DNA of 25,000 nucleotides from Owenia fusiformis (Eukaryota; Annelida; Polychaeta; Sabellida; Oweniidae): NCBI GenBank assembly GCA_903813345.2, contig CAIIXF020000246.1, positions 1 through 25,000 on the forward strand, read 5' to 3'. Position 1 is the stretch's first letter. Each line of letters starts with the position of its first letter. The notes beneath the pieces are model-generated. The model saw only the letters and a list, made by a program, of their open reading frames with translations, ran no database searches and had not been told where the DNA came from. Shown in pieces: positions 11,684-22,800 of this stretch. A program made the translations under genes and the position numbers.

Positions 11684-13200
11684 GATAGCAGACGACATTT
11701 GATGCAAATTCCATTCGGGCACATGCTGATATTAAAAGATAGGACTGTTTTATTGTAAGCATGTACACAGCTGCATGACAGTGGATTTTGGACTAAGTTT
11801 AGATGTTTAGATTTCTCTGGAAAATACTCGGAATGCGTATACTATAGTGAACACATTCAAAACGTAGGCTTAACTGCAAAAATCAACTGAATGAACTTCA
11901 GGAACTATATGGTGGTCCTGAATTCACGGCTTGTGCATCTGTTTACTAGAATGGACATGAACGAAGTCCAGTGCATGGACTCAATAACTGCCTCGTTTTC
12001 TGTTTATTTGCATCCTCCACTCGCGCTCATTTGGACTGTTTTCCGTGACAGGCTATCACAAGTCTGTTTCTACTTTATCATTCCACGCATTTTCAAAATG
12101 CGGGTAATAGCCGGCCCAACCCAAAATATGTTCGTCATAAGGAGTTGTTTGAAAATTACCATTTTGCATGATTCAGTTATATACTACATGTTTGTTATAA
12201 TAGAAACATATGCAGTTAATCACAACCCCACAAGTGATTAATTTCATGACGTCAATGGGAGTCACATCATGACCCCCTCCCTCCTATTATAACAGACTTG
12301 TAACATTCATTTATGTGCATTGTGTTCATTTGTTGTTATTGTCGATAAGAAGTCTTGCATGGAGTCTTTCCCCCTCTATATACATGTACATTACCTATCC
12401 AACCTGCCTTGAATGCAATCATGCATATGTGATGTGAGGAAGGGGTTGATACAAGACTATCAATTTGGCAATGGGCAGTTTGTATATATTTTTGTATTAT
12501 ATAGTTTATAACAACAGCTATTGTAGTAGAGTAGATCTGGCGGCACAGGGACTCAATTTTAAGGGACCCAAGATAGGGCATAAACATTGTTAAATACCTT
12601 TAAAGGACCAAATACACAACATATCAGTTTGTTAAGTATAATGTTTATAATCTTTTAGAATACATAACAATTTTTGTACAATTTAAGACCTGAGCTGCGT
12701 TTGTTGTATTTGTTGTATTTCAAGACTAGTGTTTCATGTGATAAGTACACGTACTTTGCATGCTCTTGAATTAATACTCATAGCATTTGATTGTTAGATT
12801 GCGCTTGATTTCATTGAATTGATTCCTTTTAAATTGACAGACTTTTTATTTGATTCAAAGCTTCCTTTATGAAGGTAAATCAGAAATTACAAAATCCATG
12901 TCAATATGTATAGTTGTACATTTAAGGACTTTTAGTGTCCAGTTTATTTAGGAATCTGAGTTGGAGATCCTGAGTCAATTTACATTACATGATCGATTAA
13001 TATCTTTAATGGAATTCTGTATTTAATCGTGATCGCCCCCCCCCCCCTTCGAGGAACATGGATAACTATATATGTAGCTGTAATATACAGATTTTAATTT
13101 TGGAGAGAGGATTGTTATATTTTGGTAGTTGTATAACACCAGGACGACCCCGTGAAATAATAAATGTAGACGAATAAAGCCATTAAAATGTATCATACGC
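11684..13200 (+). other. Gene 1 3' UTR (probable) and flank
   Basis: No further coding sequence was recognised. An ATTAAA at 11731-11736 could give a short 3' UTR. The stronger signals, AATAAA at 13159 and 13173 followed by a GT-rich stretch near 13209, would give a UTR of about 1.5 kb. It contains TGACGTCA at 12247 and a run of 12 C at 13036-13047. Confidence 0.55.
13159..13178 (+). promoter_or_regulatory. Tandem polyadenylation signals, gene 1
   Basis: Two AATAAA hexamers (13159-13164 and 13173-13178) lie 14 bases apart, with a GT-rich element 30-45 bases downstream. They are the best candidates for the main 3' end of gene 1. The ATTAAA near 11731 is an alternative proximal site. Confidence 0.55.
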
Positions 13201-13612
13201 AAAAACATTGTATGTGTTTCATGTACATAGAATCTGCACAACGCTTACCGAAGTCTAAAATAACCACATCGCCAAATGGGGAGAATTCCTAAGTGCAACA
13301 CGAAATTAAGCATTTGAGACAATAGTAAAATTTATAAACTGGTTAAAGACTAGTTCAATACTCCAGTTCAATATAGTGTAGATGCAACGACTTGGTAAAG
13401 ATTCACGTTAAGTGTCTGTTTCCACTGCTAAACCACCTGGTTCTGCTGCAAACGATCTGGATTCGGCTGCTATTTTGGTCCATCTGATGCATTCTGGGAT
13501 ACTCATCAACTTCAGCCCTGACGTCACTTTATTCTGGCATAGTGTAACTATCACAGCGGCGAAAGGAGCTCATTTCATTAGGTCGTTTCATACTTAGGAA
13601 AAATATATCAAA
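13201..13612 (+). promoter_or_regulatory. TnC: Gene 2 promoter and 5' UTR region
   Basis: About 400 bases between the gene 1 polyA signals and the gene 2 ATG must contain its start site. Visible elements are a perfect cAMP-response-type palindrome TGACGTCA at 13519-13526 and two E-boxes, CACCTG at 13434 and CATCTG at 13481, which are the class bound by myogenic bHLH factors. No convincing TATA box is placed at a suitable distance. The E-boxes are short and may be chance matches. Confidence 0.45.
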
Positions 13613-13615
13613 ATG
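13613..13615 (+). CDS. TnC: Gene 2 coding exon 1 (Met only), shared leader
   Basis: An ATG in the context TCAAAATG, directly followed by the donor GTAAGT (phase 0). It mirrors gene 1. It is the only such start visible for both cassettes. Confidence 0.85.
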
Positions 13616-16600
13616 GTAAGTCTAACCCTATTTTATATCTAATTGCTCTCTAATTCATTGTTTTTCCAACTTTGAAAAAGTTTTTATAATCGTTTGCGTG
13701 GGACTTCTTACAGGCTAACCCGGTTTTACTTGATATTCTATATTCTGAAGAGGGAGGGGTGATCGAAGTATTTTCATAATATTATATGAATATGCTTTTC
13801 ATTCCGACTTCTTATTTGCTTTACATTCTAAAAAAATACCATCGAGAAACAGGGTATGGTAAGGTACATGTATAAAATTAAAAATGACGGTAGTATCTCA
13901 TATAGACTGACCATAGTAAATCATGTTCTTCAGGTATTTCGCCGATAGTATTTATTTAATGATAAAATAAGTGAATGCAAACAAATTATGCCGTATATCT
14001 GACATGTGCGTTGCTATGATGTTCAATTTGATTCAATGACATCGGTTGAGGTGTAAGCTGATAACCCCCTCCCATTCATAAAATCATAAAGATATAACAT
14101 TTCTCTGTAATATGAATCAAATTATACACAAAAATGATTAACTTGATTTCAAATGCAATTTGAAAAGTGATTGCGTACATTTTATGAAGTTGCCTTTGTG
14201 GCACTAGTACCCTGCGCGCAGAGTCTAGTTAAACTACAAGAAGACGAAGCTCTCTTTTAAGAAGTGAAGTCAAACGAATGCAAAGGGTATGGCACTAGGG
14301 GTGGGGATGGTAAAAGTAAACGCAACTAACTCGCATTTATATTTTTCCAGAGTGCTGAAGTACCAGTCAAGCTCACTGAGGACCAAATAGCAAGTAAGTA
14401 ATTCTAAGGAGCTAAATTATTTGCTCTCGCCCTTCAGTTAGTATTCCATTCAAAAGGCACCTTTCAAAAATGTAGTTTTGCAGGTATTTTATACAGTAAC
14501 CGGTAACTTGGAAAATCTGATTCACTGACTTTGAAAGCTTGTCTCCCAGTATACTAATAATGTACCATTCCAATATTCTATGAACTGAGACTCCATTTTG
14601 TTTTCGGGGGGCTGAATAAAAACCAGGTATTTCCTCTCCAGTTTCACCCAATCTCCGAACTCTGGCATCTGGTGTTTCCTTATAGGGAATGCTATAAATA
14701 TCCTACCGCAATCCATGACTCGCTGTTTATGTTTGCTTCTTGTTAGTACAAACTGATAGCAATTGAATTATACATGCGCATTGCGCAGATATAGATAAGT
14801 AACTGGAATTCCTGAGGAACACAACCTTGTTTGAATTTTCTCTGGCCATGCTAATTTCTCTTTATTCCCGCTAGAATTTAGTTTTCGTTTTTTGATTTTG
14901 GCATTTTCATACATAGTCTTAACAATATTTCTGTTTACTTTGGTTTTCATTTGATTACATTTCTTTAATGGATTCTATAAAGCTTTTAAAAGGGTCTACC
15001 TTGACTTTATTCCAGTACACGTTAATACACTGTCCTCGCTTGTATTTATTACTGCAGAATCTCGAAAAATGTTAATTTATCTGGCAACGCAGGAGGTGCC
15101 TCAATCCCAAAATACTACCCTCCTTATTGTTAGTTTACTTGAACACAATTATAAATCCCAGAATACTCCAGCCCTTTCCTCTTCTGATTAATTAATCATA
15201 TTAATCCAATCATACGACACCCGTTTCCTCTATTTCATTCAACTTCTTCATCTTTATTTATCAGCTTCTACGTATCCAATTAAGATAATACAATTTTAGA
15301 GAAATATAAATATAACAATTAGAAGATCTAGCTGACGACAAATTAAGTTCTGAAGCACCCCAACATCCCTTTTGATCTATTGTACATCGTTTGGTTTCAG
15401 GCCTGTTTATGATTAATGTTTATAATTATGATTCAAATTGATTAAATTCATAGACTCCAACTTTATATTTAGTTCACTATGCCACACCCCTGGCGGCTAT
15501 TTAAAAAGCTAGCAATAAATAATAAAATACTTGTATAATGCAACATCTATTTAAACATTAAAGACAATTTGCAAGCAAATAAACATTAAAGAGGCTTTAA
15601 CACGCTATACAAACGAGGATAACTGGTGGCAAGAACGTATGGGTTAGGGGGGATAGGGGGAGGGGGTAAGCCTTTGAACTAATAGCAGATTGACCAGCTA
15701 ATATATCCATGTAATGCAATAGCGGTATAGATAGCAGTAAATTCATTCAAGGTGCTAAGCTATTTATGTATTACCTAATTTATTTGACTGATTTATCTCA
15801 GTGTTTCTTGTATCTTGCGTACCCGTTTATTGAACAAACAAATTATTCTACATGCGTGTCTGTTTGTGTCCGTGATTTGGGAAACTTTTCAAAAATATTC
15901 ATAGAAGCTCATGAACATCAAACAACTTATTCAATTTCAAAATACTCTTATAATCTTACATATTATCATATACGTGTATGTTTTTCAATTATAACGTACG
16001 GCATTAATTGTTCTCAATATATCAGTTTTCATTTTATTTCCCGACTAAGACTTATTAATCATTATGGCTTGAAATTCAAGTCAAAGAATTCCACTAATTT
16101 CGGCCCATTTAACCACCCCTCCCCCTCTCCCATACCTCTCATGCATTTAGTTGGAAATTGCAATAACGTTATTAGAATCACGAAGTAAATGAACATTTCA
16201 AATTGCATTGCTACTGTTTTGAGTAAAACACGAATTCAAGCAATTTTCATTACATGCATGAGTAACACTAAAATAATGTAATGGCTGAGGGAACAAGGAC
16301 TTTGTTTCTTAGCGTATGTAGAAACGTGTTTATTGCTTTCAAACGTGTATAGGAGATTGCATATTGTGTCAAATAGTCATATAGGGGAGTGTATGTTATA
16401 TCTTAGCGAATAGAGGAATGTGAATTGTTAACAAATGTATAGAGGGAAGTGTACATTGTTTCCAAATACATATTTATATAGGAGTATGTGCGTTTCATCA
16501 ACCATAAGCATACAGGTTTTCAACTGATTGTATTAAGCCCCAGTCGTCCATATACATGCGTGATTATTGTGTTAATTGTATGTGCCACTATTGAAGTGTG

Positions 16601-19600
16601 GACACCCTGTATCTCACCTTGTTATTCTGTTGAATGTATGTGTGAACGGAAACATGTGTAGTTTCCGAGCGACCCTTTACTCTTCTGTTAGTGAGTGCGA
16701 GTGAACCTTCTTCATTTCATAACGTTTTTTTACAGGGTAACACAAAACAATAATTCAACTTTTGAAGAAATCTTAAAATGTTTTGTGCTATCGTGTAGTT
16801 TTTTTTGTTTAACACCCAATTGTGGCAATTTCATTTTATTTATACCTCAAGACTCTTTTATAAATACAGGGTGGCCAAGATGACTTGTGCCATTCTGCTT
16901 TTCCTAAACCGTGAACCTCAATGATCGTGTCTGAACTGTTACTCGGCTTTTTCCATCCTTTCCTTGGCAATGTTGGCAAGAATCAGAACCCGAGATCTAC
17001 TTCAAGCTAACAGGTAAACACATGTGGGGGCCTTCTGTGGGTGATAGATTAGGGGCACAGTTTTCGCTGCTAAAAGTAGTGCACGTCATTGTTCAAGCAT
17101 GTTTCAATCTACAAACCATCTTTTCACTGCTTTAAACGTTTGTAAACGTCACTTTGAAAGTTTGCTTCGTCTGAAGAAAAATGTTCGAGATATATGCCAA
17201 CCCAATGTACGTCCATCCCCTAACCTAATATTTCAATCTATTTTCAATGTAATTTACTAAACCCCCACTAATCCTGTTTAGGTCCCATAAATCTATTAAT
17301 CCTGCGTCTGTCTGCTTTAACCATTTCTAACTGTTAACCTCACCCCGTCCATTCCTTGTTGTAGATTGAAACATGTCAGAGACATTTGTGCATGGCCAAG
17401 TATTTAAGTGACGTTGCAAGTAAATGCAAATCGAACGCCAGACCTGCTTAATCTACACAAAATTTGCTTAAATTAGGTCATCAAATAATGAGAAAGTAAA
17501 AAGACGCAGTCAGACACGTCTGGGTATTACCATCCTTCCTTTCTTCCCCCTCCTTTTTGTTTAGTCCCAAGCTAATGTCCTTTTATTGATTCGGAACAGC
17601 TAGCTTTTCATACTCTCTGATTTGTGGGAAAGCCTCATTGGATAACACAAATCACGTGATTTGATTTACATGTGACGTCATTGTACTAACAGAAGTGATT
17701 TGAATTTAGAAGCACTGCAGCGTGAGGATTTTTGTGTTTTGTGGGCAATGGTTGCTAAATGTTACTCATAGTGCCAGATATAATTTGCACTTCTTTGAAG
17801 TTGCGGTTGAGTTGTGTTTCGTTAGGCTGTAACATTAGTTTGTTAGGTGATAGTTGTTGTGCCTTGTAGTGAGGAGTTTTTGTCCGATGCTTGCTGTTTT
17901 TCGGCTTTTCCTCTTCGATGTTAACGTTTTGTAAACTACCTAAATCTAAAATGTAAACTTAATTCAATAGCTTTATAGTAACAGTCTCGTTTTACTGTAA
18001 CCATTTTATCGAAGACCATTCTGACAATATTTCTTTCTTTTTAGAATGTCAAGAGGCGTTCGACAAATTCGACAGGCGCGCTCTAGACAAGATTAGAATC
18101 GGTGATATTGCCAATGCATTCAAGGCGATGAGCGTTAGTGTTAAACCAGAGTGGTTGGACAGAGTACGAGACAGTATCGATCAAGAAGGTGAGCCTGGAA
18201 TGTCAATTAAATCCAACGTCGAACGTTTATTTATTTGTCCAAATACCGACGAGCTTTAAAAGCATTTTATTTTCTCACATTCTTTATGAGACAATTTATT
18301 GTTATTCTACACATATTCCACTAAAGAAATCAATCAATATATTAATTTAAATGAATATTATGTTACAGTATTATGTAACATTGCATACCCTTATTGTTTA
18401 AAGGTACCGGCTATGTGACCATGGAAGAATTCACCGAACTATATTTATTAAAACTGAAGGCTGAAGCTGATGAAAAAGAACTTGAGGAAGCTTTTCGTGT
18501 ATTGGACAAAAACAACACCGGAGTCATCCCCGTGGATGATCTCAGATTTATCCTTAAAGGTCTTGGTGATGACTTAACGGACGAGGAAATTGAAGAAATG
18601 ATTAATGATACAGATCAGGACGGCAGTGGAACTGTAGATTTCGATGGTGAATATTCAGTGTTATTGTGATGTTGGTGACAAAATCTCCCCTCTGTGCTTA
18701 TCTTTCTTTGTGTGGTTTTCACCACCCTTACCTTGGGCCCAGCATTTGACCCCGGCTTTTATATGATATATTTGGTGGCGTTTATTCATTTGTTCTATCT
18801 TACGTTAACTGGTGTATTCCTAATTTGTATTTGCCCCTTTATCTGTAAAACTTCTCAGTTGATATCTTGTATTACCGTACAACTAAAGATTGAAAATCCA
18901 AACGTAAAATAATACACCCACTATTTATCCTTCTATGATTCTTTTAAAATATTCTACAAAAATGCCTCTGCTATTTATCCATCATTTAATGTATTGTATG
19001 GACAGGTATAGATAGCGGAGGTATCGGAACTTTACAGTGGTCATTTTGCTATACTAGTTAAGCTGATACTATATATCTTATAGATATCTGATGTCAGTTA
19101 ACTTATGGTGAAAACTCTATTTAAGTGCTTCTTATGAGGGTAAAAATTGGATAAAAATGTTTTATGGATTCACAATCAATAACATCTATGGGAATGAATA
19201 AATTGCAAAATTTTACCTTCGTAGTAGCACATCAATTCAATGTTCTTCCCAAGATTCCCCAGTTCCCTCGATGGGAGCATAATTCTAATTTTTACAGTTT
19301 GGTTCAATATGCCATTCCTCTATGATTTTCTCATTTTTAGTGGGTTCAAATGAAAATGTGGTAAAATCCTATATTTGAAATGGTTCCGCACCCACTTGCT
19401 TCAATGTTGGGAAGACCACTGAACCGAACTGTCTGATGTGTATTCCACCAACCTTTGTTCTATGCAGTGCGTATTACCACCACGATGCATGGCCATATTT
19501 CATGATTTATCTTTTCAGAATTCTATAAATTGATGACCTCAGAATGAGATGTACGAGCATGGATATGTACTAACTGAACCACCACCACAAGTACTTAAAC

Positions 19601-19855
19601 CCTTTTATTCTTTTATCTCTGTCTGATCCTTTTGTCATTTTGTGTGTACCTGGGTTTATTTTAAATTACGAGGGTTTAATTTCGTTCACGTTTCTGAACT
19701 GTCTTAACATTTAAACAATACGATTGTACTTAGAAAATACATAGTAATAACAATAAATCACTCAAAAGTAGTCATTTGTGTACAATAATGAAATCACCTT
19801 TTACATAAGATGTATTTCCCTTTCAGAGTTCTCCCACCTGATGTTGAGCGCTTAG
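13613..19855 (+). CDS. TnC: Gene 2, cassette 1 isoforms: troponin C, 153 aa
   Basis: Join 13613-13615, 14351-14393, 18045-18188, 18404-18646, then either 19519-19547 (type A end) or 19827-19855 (type B end). It is a thin-filament Ca2+ sensor of muscle. EF1 loop 25-36 (DRRALDKIRIGD) is dead. EF2 loop 61-72 (DQEGTGYVTMEE) has Glu at position 3 and may bind weakly. EF3 loop 98-109 (DKNNTGVIPVDD) ends in Asp and is doubtful. EF4 loop 134-145 (DQDGSGTVDFDE) is canonical. One good site in EF4 is the pattern known for molluscan TnC. All phases agree (0, 1, 1, 1) and there are no internal stops. The two endings are EFYKLMTSE and EFSHLMLSA. Confidence 0.94.
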
Positions 19856-22800
19856 TTTACCCGTGAATACTTGCTAAATTCCTCCCTTGATGATGTTATG
19901 GGCTCCGACTTGTGGATCGACAACATTCAGACAAAACTCTGGAGGACTTTGAATCTCTTATACCTCTGATAGAAACATTTCTGAGAAATAAACATTTAAG
20001 ACTTTGGTTAATTCAAAATATGTTTCAATATTTGAAAGTTAATAATCATAGTTAATTACACATATAAAATATTATCATATTCTATGTGTATCTACCCTCG
20101 ACAATACAATATACAGGAAAGAATTTTGTGGATGCAATATTTAAATGTAAATTAATTTATCTGTACAGTCTTGAATTTTGTAATAAAATATATGTTGTTA
20201 ACAAACCTACACGTGTTTAAGTATTATTACAGTACGCGATCAAAACAACAGACAATGTCGTAAAGGTTTGTATTTTATCGTTTAAAATCCATAAAAGTAT
20301 TCATTAATAAAGTATGCATGAATGTATATCTGTGTATTAGTGTGGATTCAGATGTTAGGTTAATACTTAATATAAAAGTAACAAAAATTATGAATTCAAT
20401 TTATTTTAGATGCTAGAGAGGCCTTTGATAAATTTGACAGACGTGGACAAGACAGGATTCCTATTCGTGAAATCGCCAACGCATTCAAGGCATTCGGTGT
20501 CAACATCAAGCATGATTGGCTCGACAAAGTGAGAGACGACATTGACAAAGAAGGTAAAGAATCATGAACTTTCTCTGTACAGTCCTCTGCCAGTGTTACT
20601 TTAGACACATATGTATTTTAAGCTAAAGTTTGGATAGTGCACCTTACTTTGATATCAACCGCATAACGTTGCCATAAAGAATTCCCTGGATTCTTTCCCG
20701 CGATATTCCTCGAGGGATGCCCAAATGCATACACACGTTTTTTCATGCTTCTCCTCGTACATTTTCCTATGTTCATTTCTAGGCAGTGGTTACATATCTG
20801 TTGATGAGTTCCTTCATCTGTATCGCCGCAAATTACAAGCAGATGAGGACGAACGTGAGTTGAGGGAGGCATTCAGAGTCTTAGACAAAAGGAACTGCGG
20901 ACAGATCAATACTGAAGATCTACGATGGATTCTAAAAAGTCTTGGTGATGATTTAACACCCGAGGAAATAGAAGATATGATTAATGACACAGATACAGAC
21001 GGAAGTGGAACTGTAGATTTTGAAGGTACGTTTGAATCCCCTGAATTGTACAGTTCATTTGTCGTGGTTCATAGACCGAATAAAGGAGCACATTTCAAGA
21101 ATATTCTAGTACAATCTAGACATGGTGGTTGATTATTATCACAACTCACTTTAGATTGGGAGCCCTGGGGAACTTTGCAGAACAGCGATACATGAAAGCG
21201 ATCACATTGATTTGAAATATGCTCACTATTAAGGACTATGATTGAACACCGATGTTGTTAGTTTGTTTGAAATGAAGTGCTTACATTCCAGCATGATTTA
21301 TTGTGTTTGTTTATATAGGTAGTATTTAGTTTGTTTTTATCAAATATAATTTATTTATTTTAGTTCACTTTTGAACAATATCTGTACATAAAGGGCAAAG
21401 TACGACTAAAATTGAAACTAGCACTATAGTACACTGTACATCATATTTCAATTTCTTATTCAACATATTTTATCTTAAATTATTTATAACTTTTTCTCTG
21501 AATGGATATGTTTCCTATTCATTTCTAGACTCTCTGTCTTTATGATTGAAGGAAATGGCATTAACAATTTCTTTTTTTCAAAAGTAGACCATATTCATCA
21601 TTTTTATCATTTTGCATTTCACGTGCATTTCATCAAATTTGCCCATATGATTTAATGACTAATAAAATTTAAAACTTATATTTACTGGTCGAAAGTTCAA
21701 TATCAGAAACATAGACATTATCATCTTTTTTGCACGTTGTGTTGGTGGTATCACTCCGCTTTGTATTGAATCGTACACCTCCATCCAAAGTTCAGAAACC
21801 TTTTTTCCTCATTGATTTTAGATCACGTGAAATAAAAAGAGTATCAAATCGAATTTGAAAATCACTTTTCGTCTCCCATGTTATTTCAATAACGGACTTT
21901 TTTGAAAAATAAATTTGACTACACTTTTTTCCCTGTGATAAAACCTTTTTATTTTGCAAGTTTCTAAAATTCAGAAAGATATGAGGAAGAGAAAACGAAG
22001 TCAATTCATTTTATCATTACTGAAATTAGGCCACTTCACTAGCACTTATTTTTTATGGAGAATGCAAACACAAGTACCACTTAACAAGAAAAACTGTTTC
22101 CAAACTTTGGCGTGGAGTGTAAATGTAACAAAAGCACAGATGATGGATAGGTTTATAACAATACAAAACGTAGAACACAACCATAGAGCAATTCATTTTC
22201 ATCCAAAAGAAATCATAATCATTTGAATAACAAAAAGGTGTTTGTTGTTGATTTTTGTTGTGCATTTTGAATTATTTTAGTTTGCTAGCTTGTTTTAAGA
22301 CAACAAACACAATTATATGTATTTTACGAAGACGAATGGGGAGTGCTAAACACTAAAGAAGATGAACGTGAACATATACTACATAATGTTATACATACCA
22401 CAAGGTAACTCATGACACTTTTGTCACATAAGGTGGCAAAGGGAATCTGCTTCTATTTGTCGTGTATCTATAATACTCTTAAAGTGCCAGAAATGTGAAA
22501 TTGTATGTGAAGACTCTGAACAATGCTTTTGAAAACTAGATGAAGCATTTCGACTGTCTTCAGGAAAATGCAGATCAAGTGTATAAGAACTGTTTCTATG
22601 AAAAATTACATCGAGGAGTTCCTGAAAAACGTTCGTTTACACCTTTTGCATTTTCTGCACGATTGATATTTCTGTTGTTCTACTGAGAATATTAAGATGC
22701 ATGCATGATGTGTGCTGTTTTATTTTTACAGAATTCTATAAGTTGATGAATTCGGATTGATGTGTCCATCCCGTGTGTTTCCTGGACCTATTCCCCATAC

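Larger units (their letters stand above)
14394..18044 (+). other. Gene 2 intron 2 (3.65 kb), before the cassettes
   Basis: The largest gap inside gene 2. No further EF-hand exon was recognised. It holds a G-quadruplex motif (15641-15666), a complementary C-tract (16116-16126), degenerate tandem repeats (about 16310-16492), inverted repeats (16599/16864 and 17098/17359) and TGACGTCA at 17673. A 140-codon open frame starting at 15766 has AT-driven composition and no recognisable domain. Confidence 0.75.

Noticed and set aside
13036-13047. Run of 12 C, considered as a regulatory element.
   Set aside because: Simple homopolymer near the gene 1 3' end; nothing supports a function.
15766-16188. 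A 140-codon open frame, the longest in the window.
   Set aside because: It lies in the gene 2 intron, has AT-driven composition, contains a low-complexity C-tract and shows no domain.
16990-17013. GATCTACTTCAAGCTAACAG before GTAAAC, as an alternative exon 2.
   Set aside because: No clear acceptor, no LTEDQIA motif and no initiator; only the donor looks convincing.
18394-18669. Read-through of exon 4a into its intron, giving an ending GEYSVLL and a truncated EF4.
   Set aside because: A good donor and four downstream terminal exons make splicing the better explanation; the read-through loses the loop Glu.
20233-20265. A 33-nt stretch bounded by acceptor- and donor-like sites, as a private leader exon for cassette 2.
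   Set aside because: In the required phase it does not deliver a phase-1 end, and its only ATG runs into a stop after one codon.
21529-21544. Acceptor-like CATTTCTAG followed by a short frame reading DSLSL then stop, as another terminal exon.
   Set aside because: It lacks the F-x-x-LM core shared by all accepted terminal exons and would put Asp at EF4 position 12.
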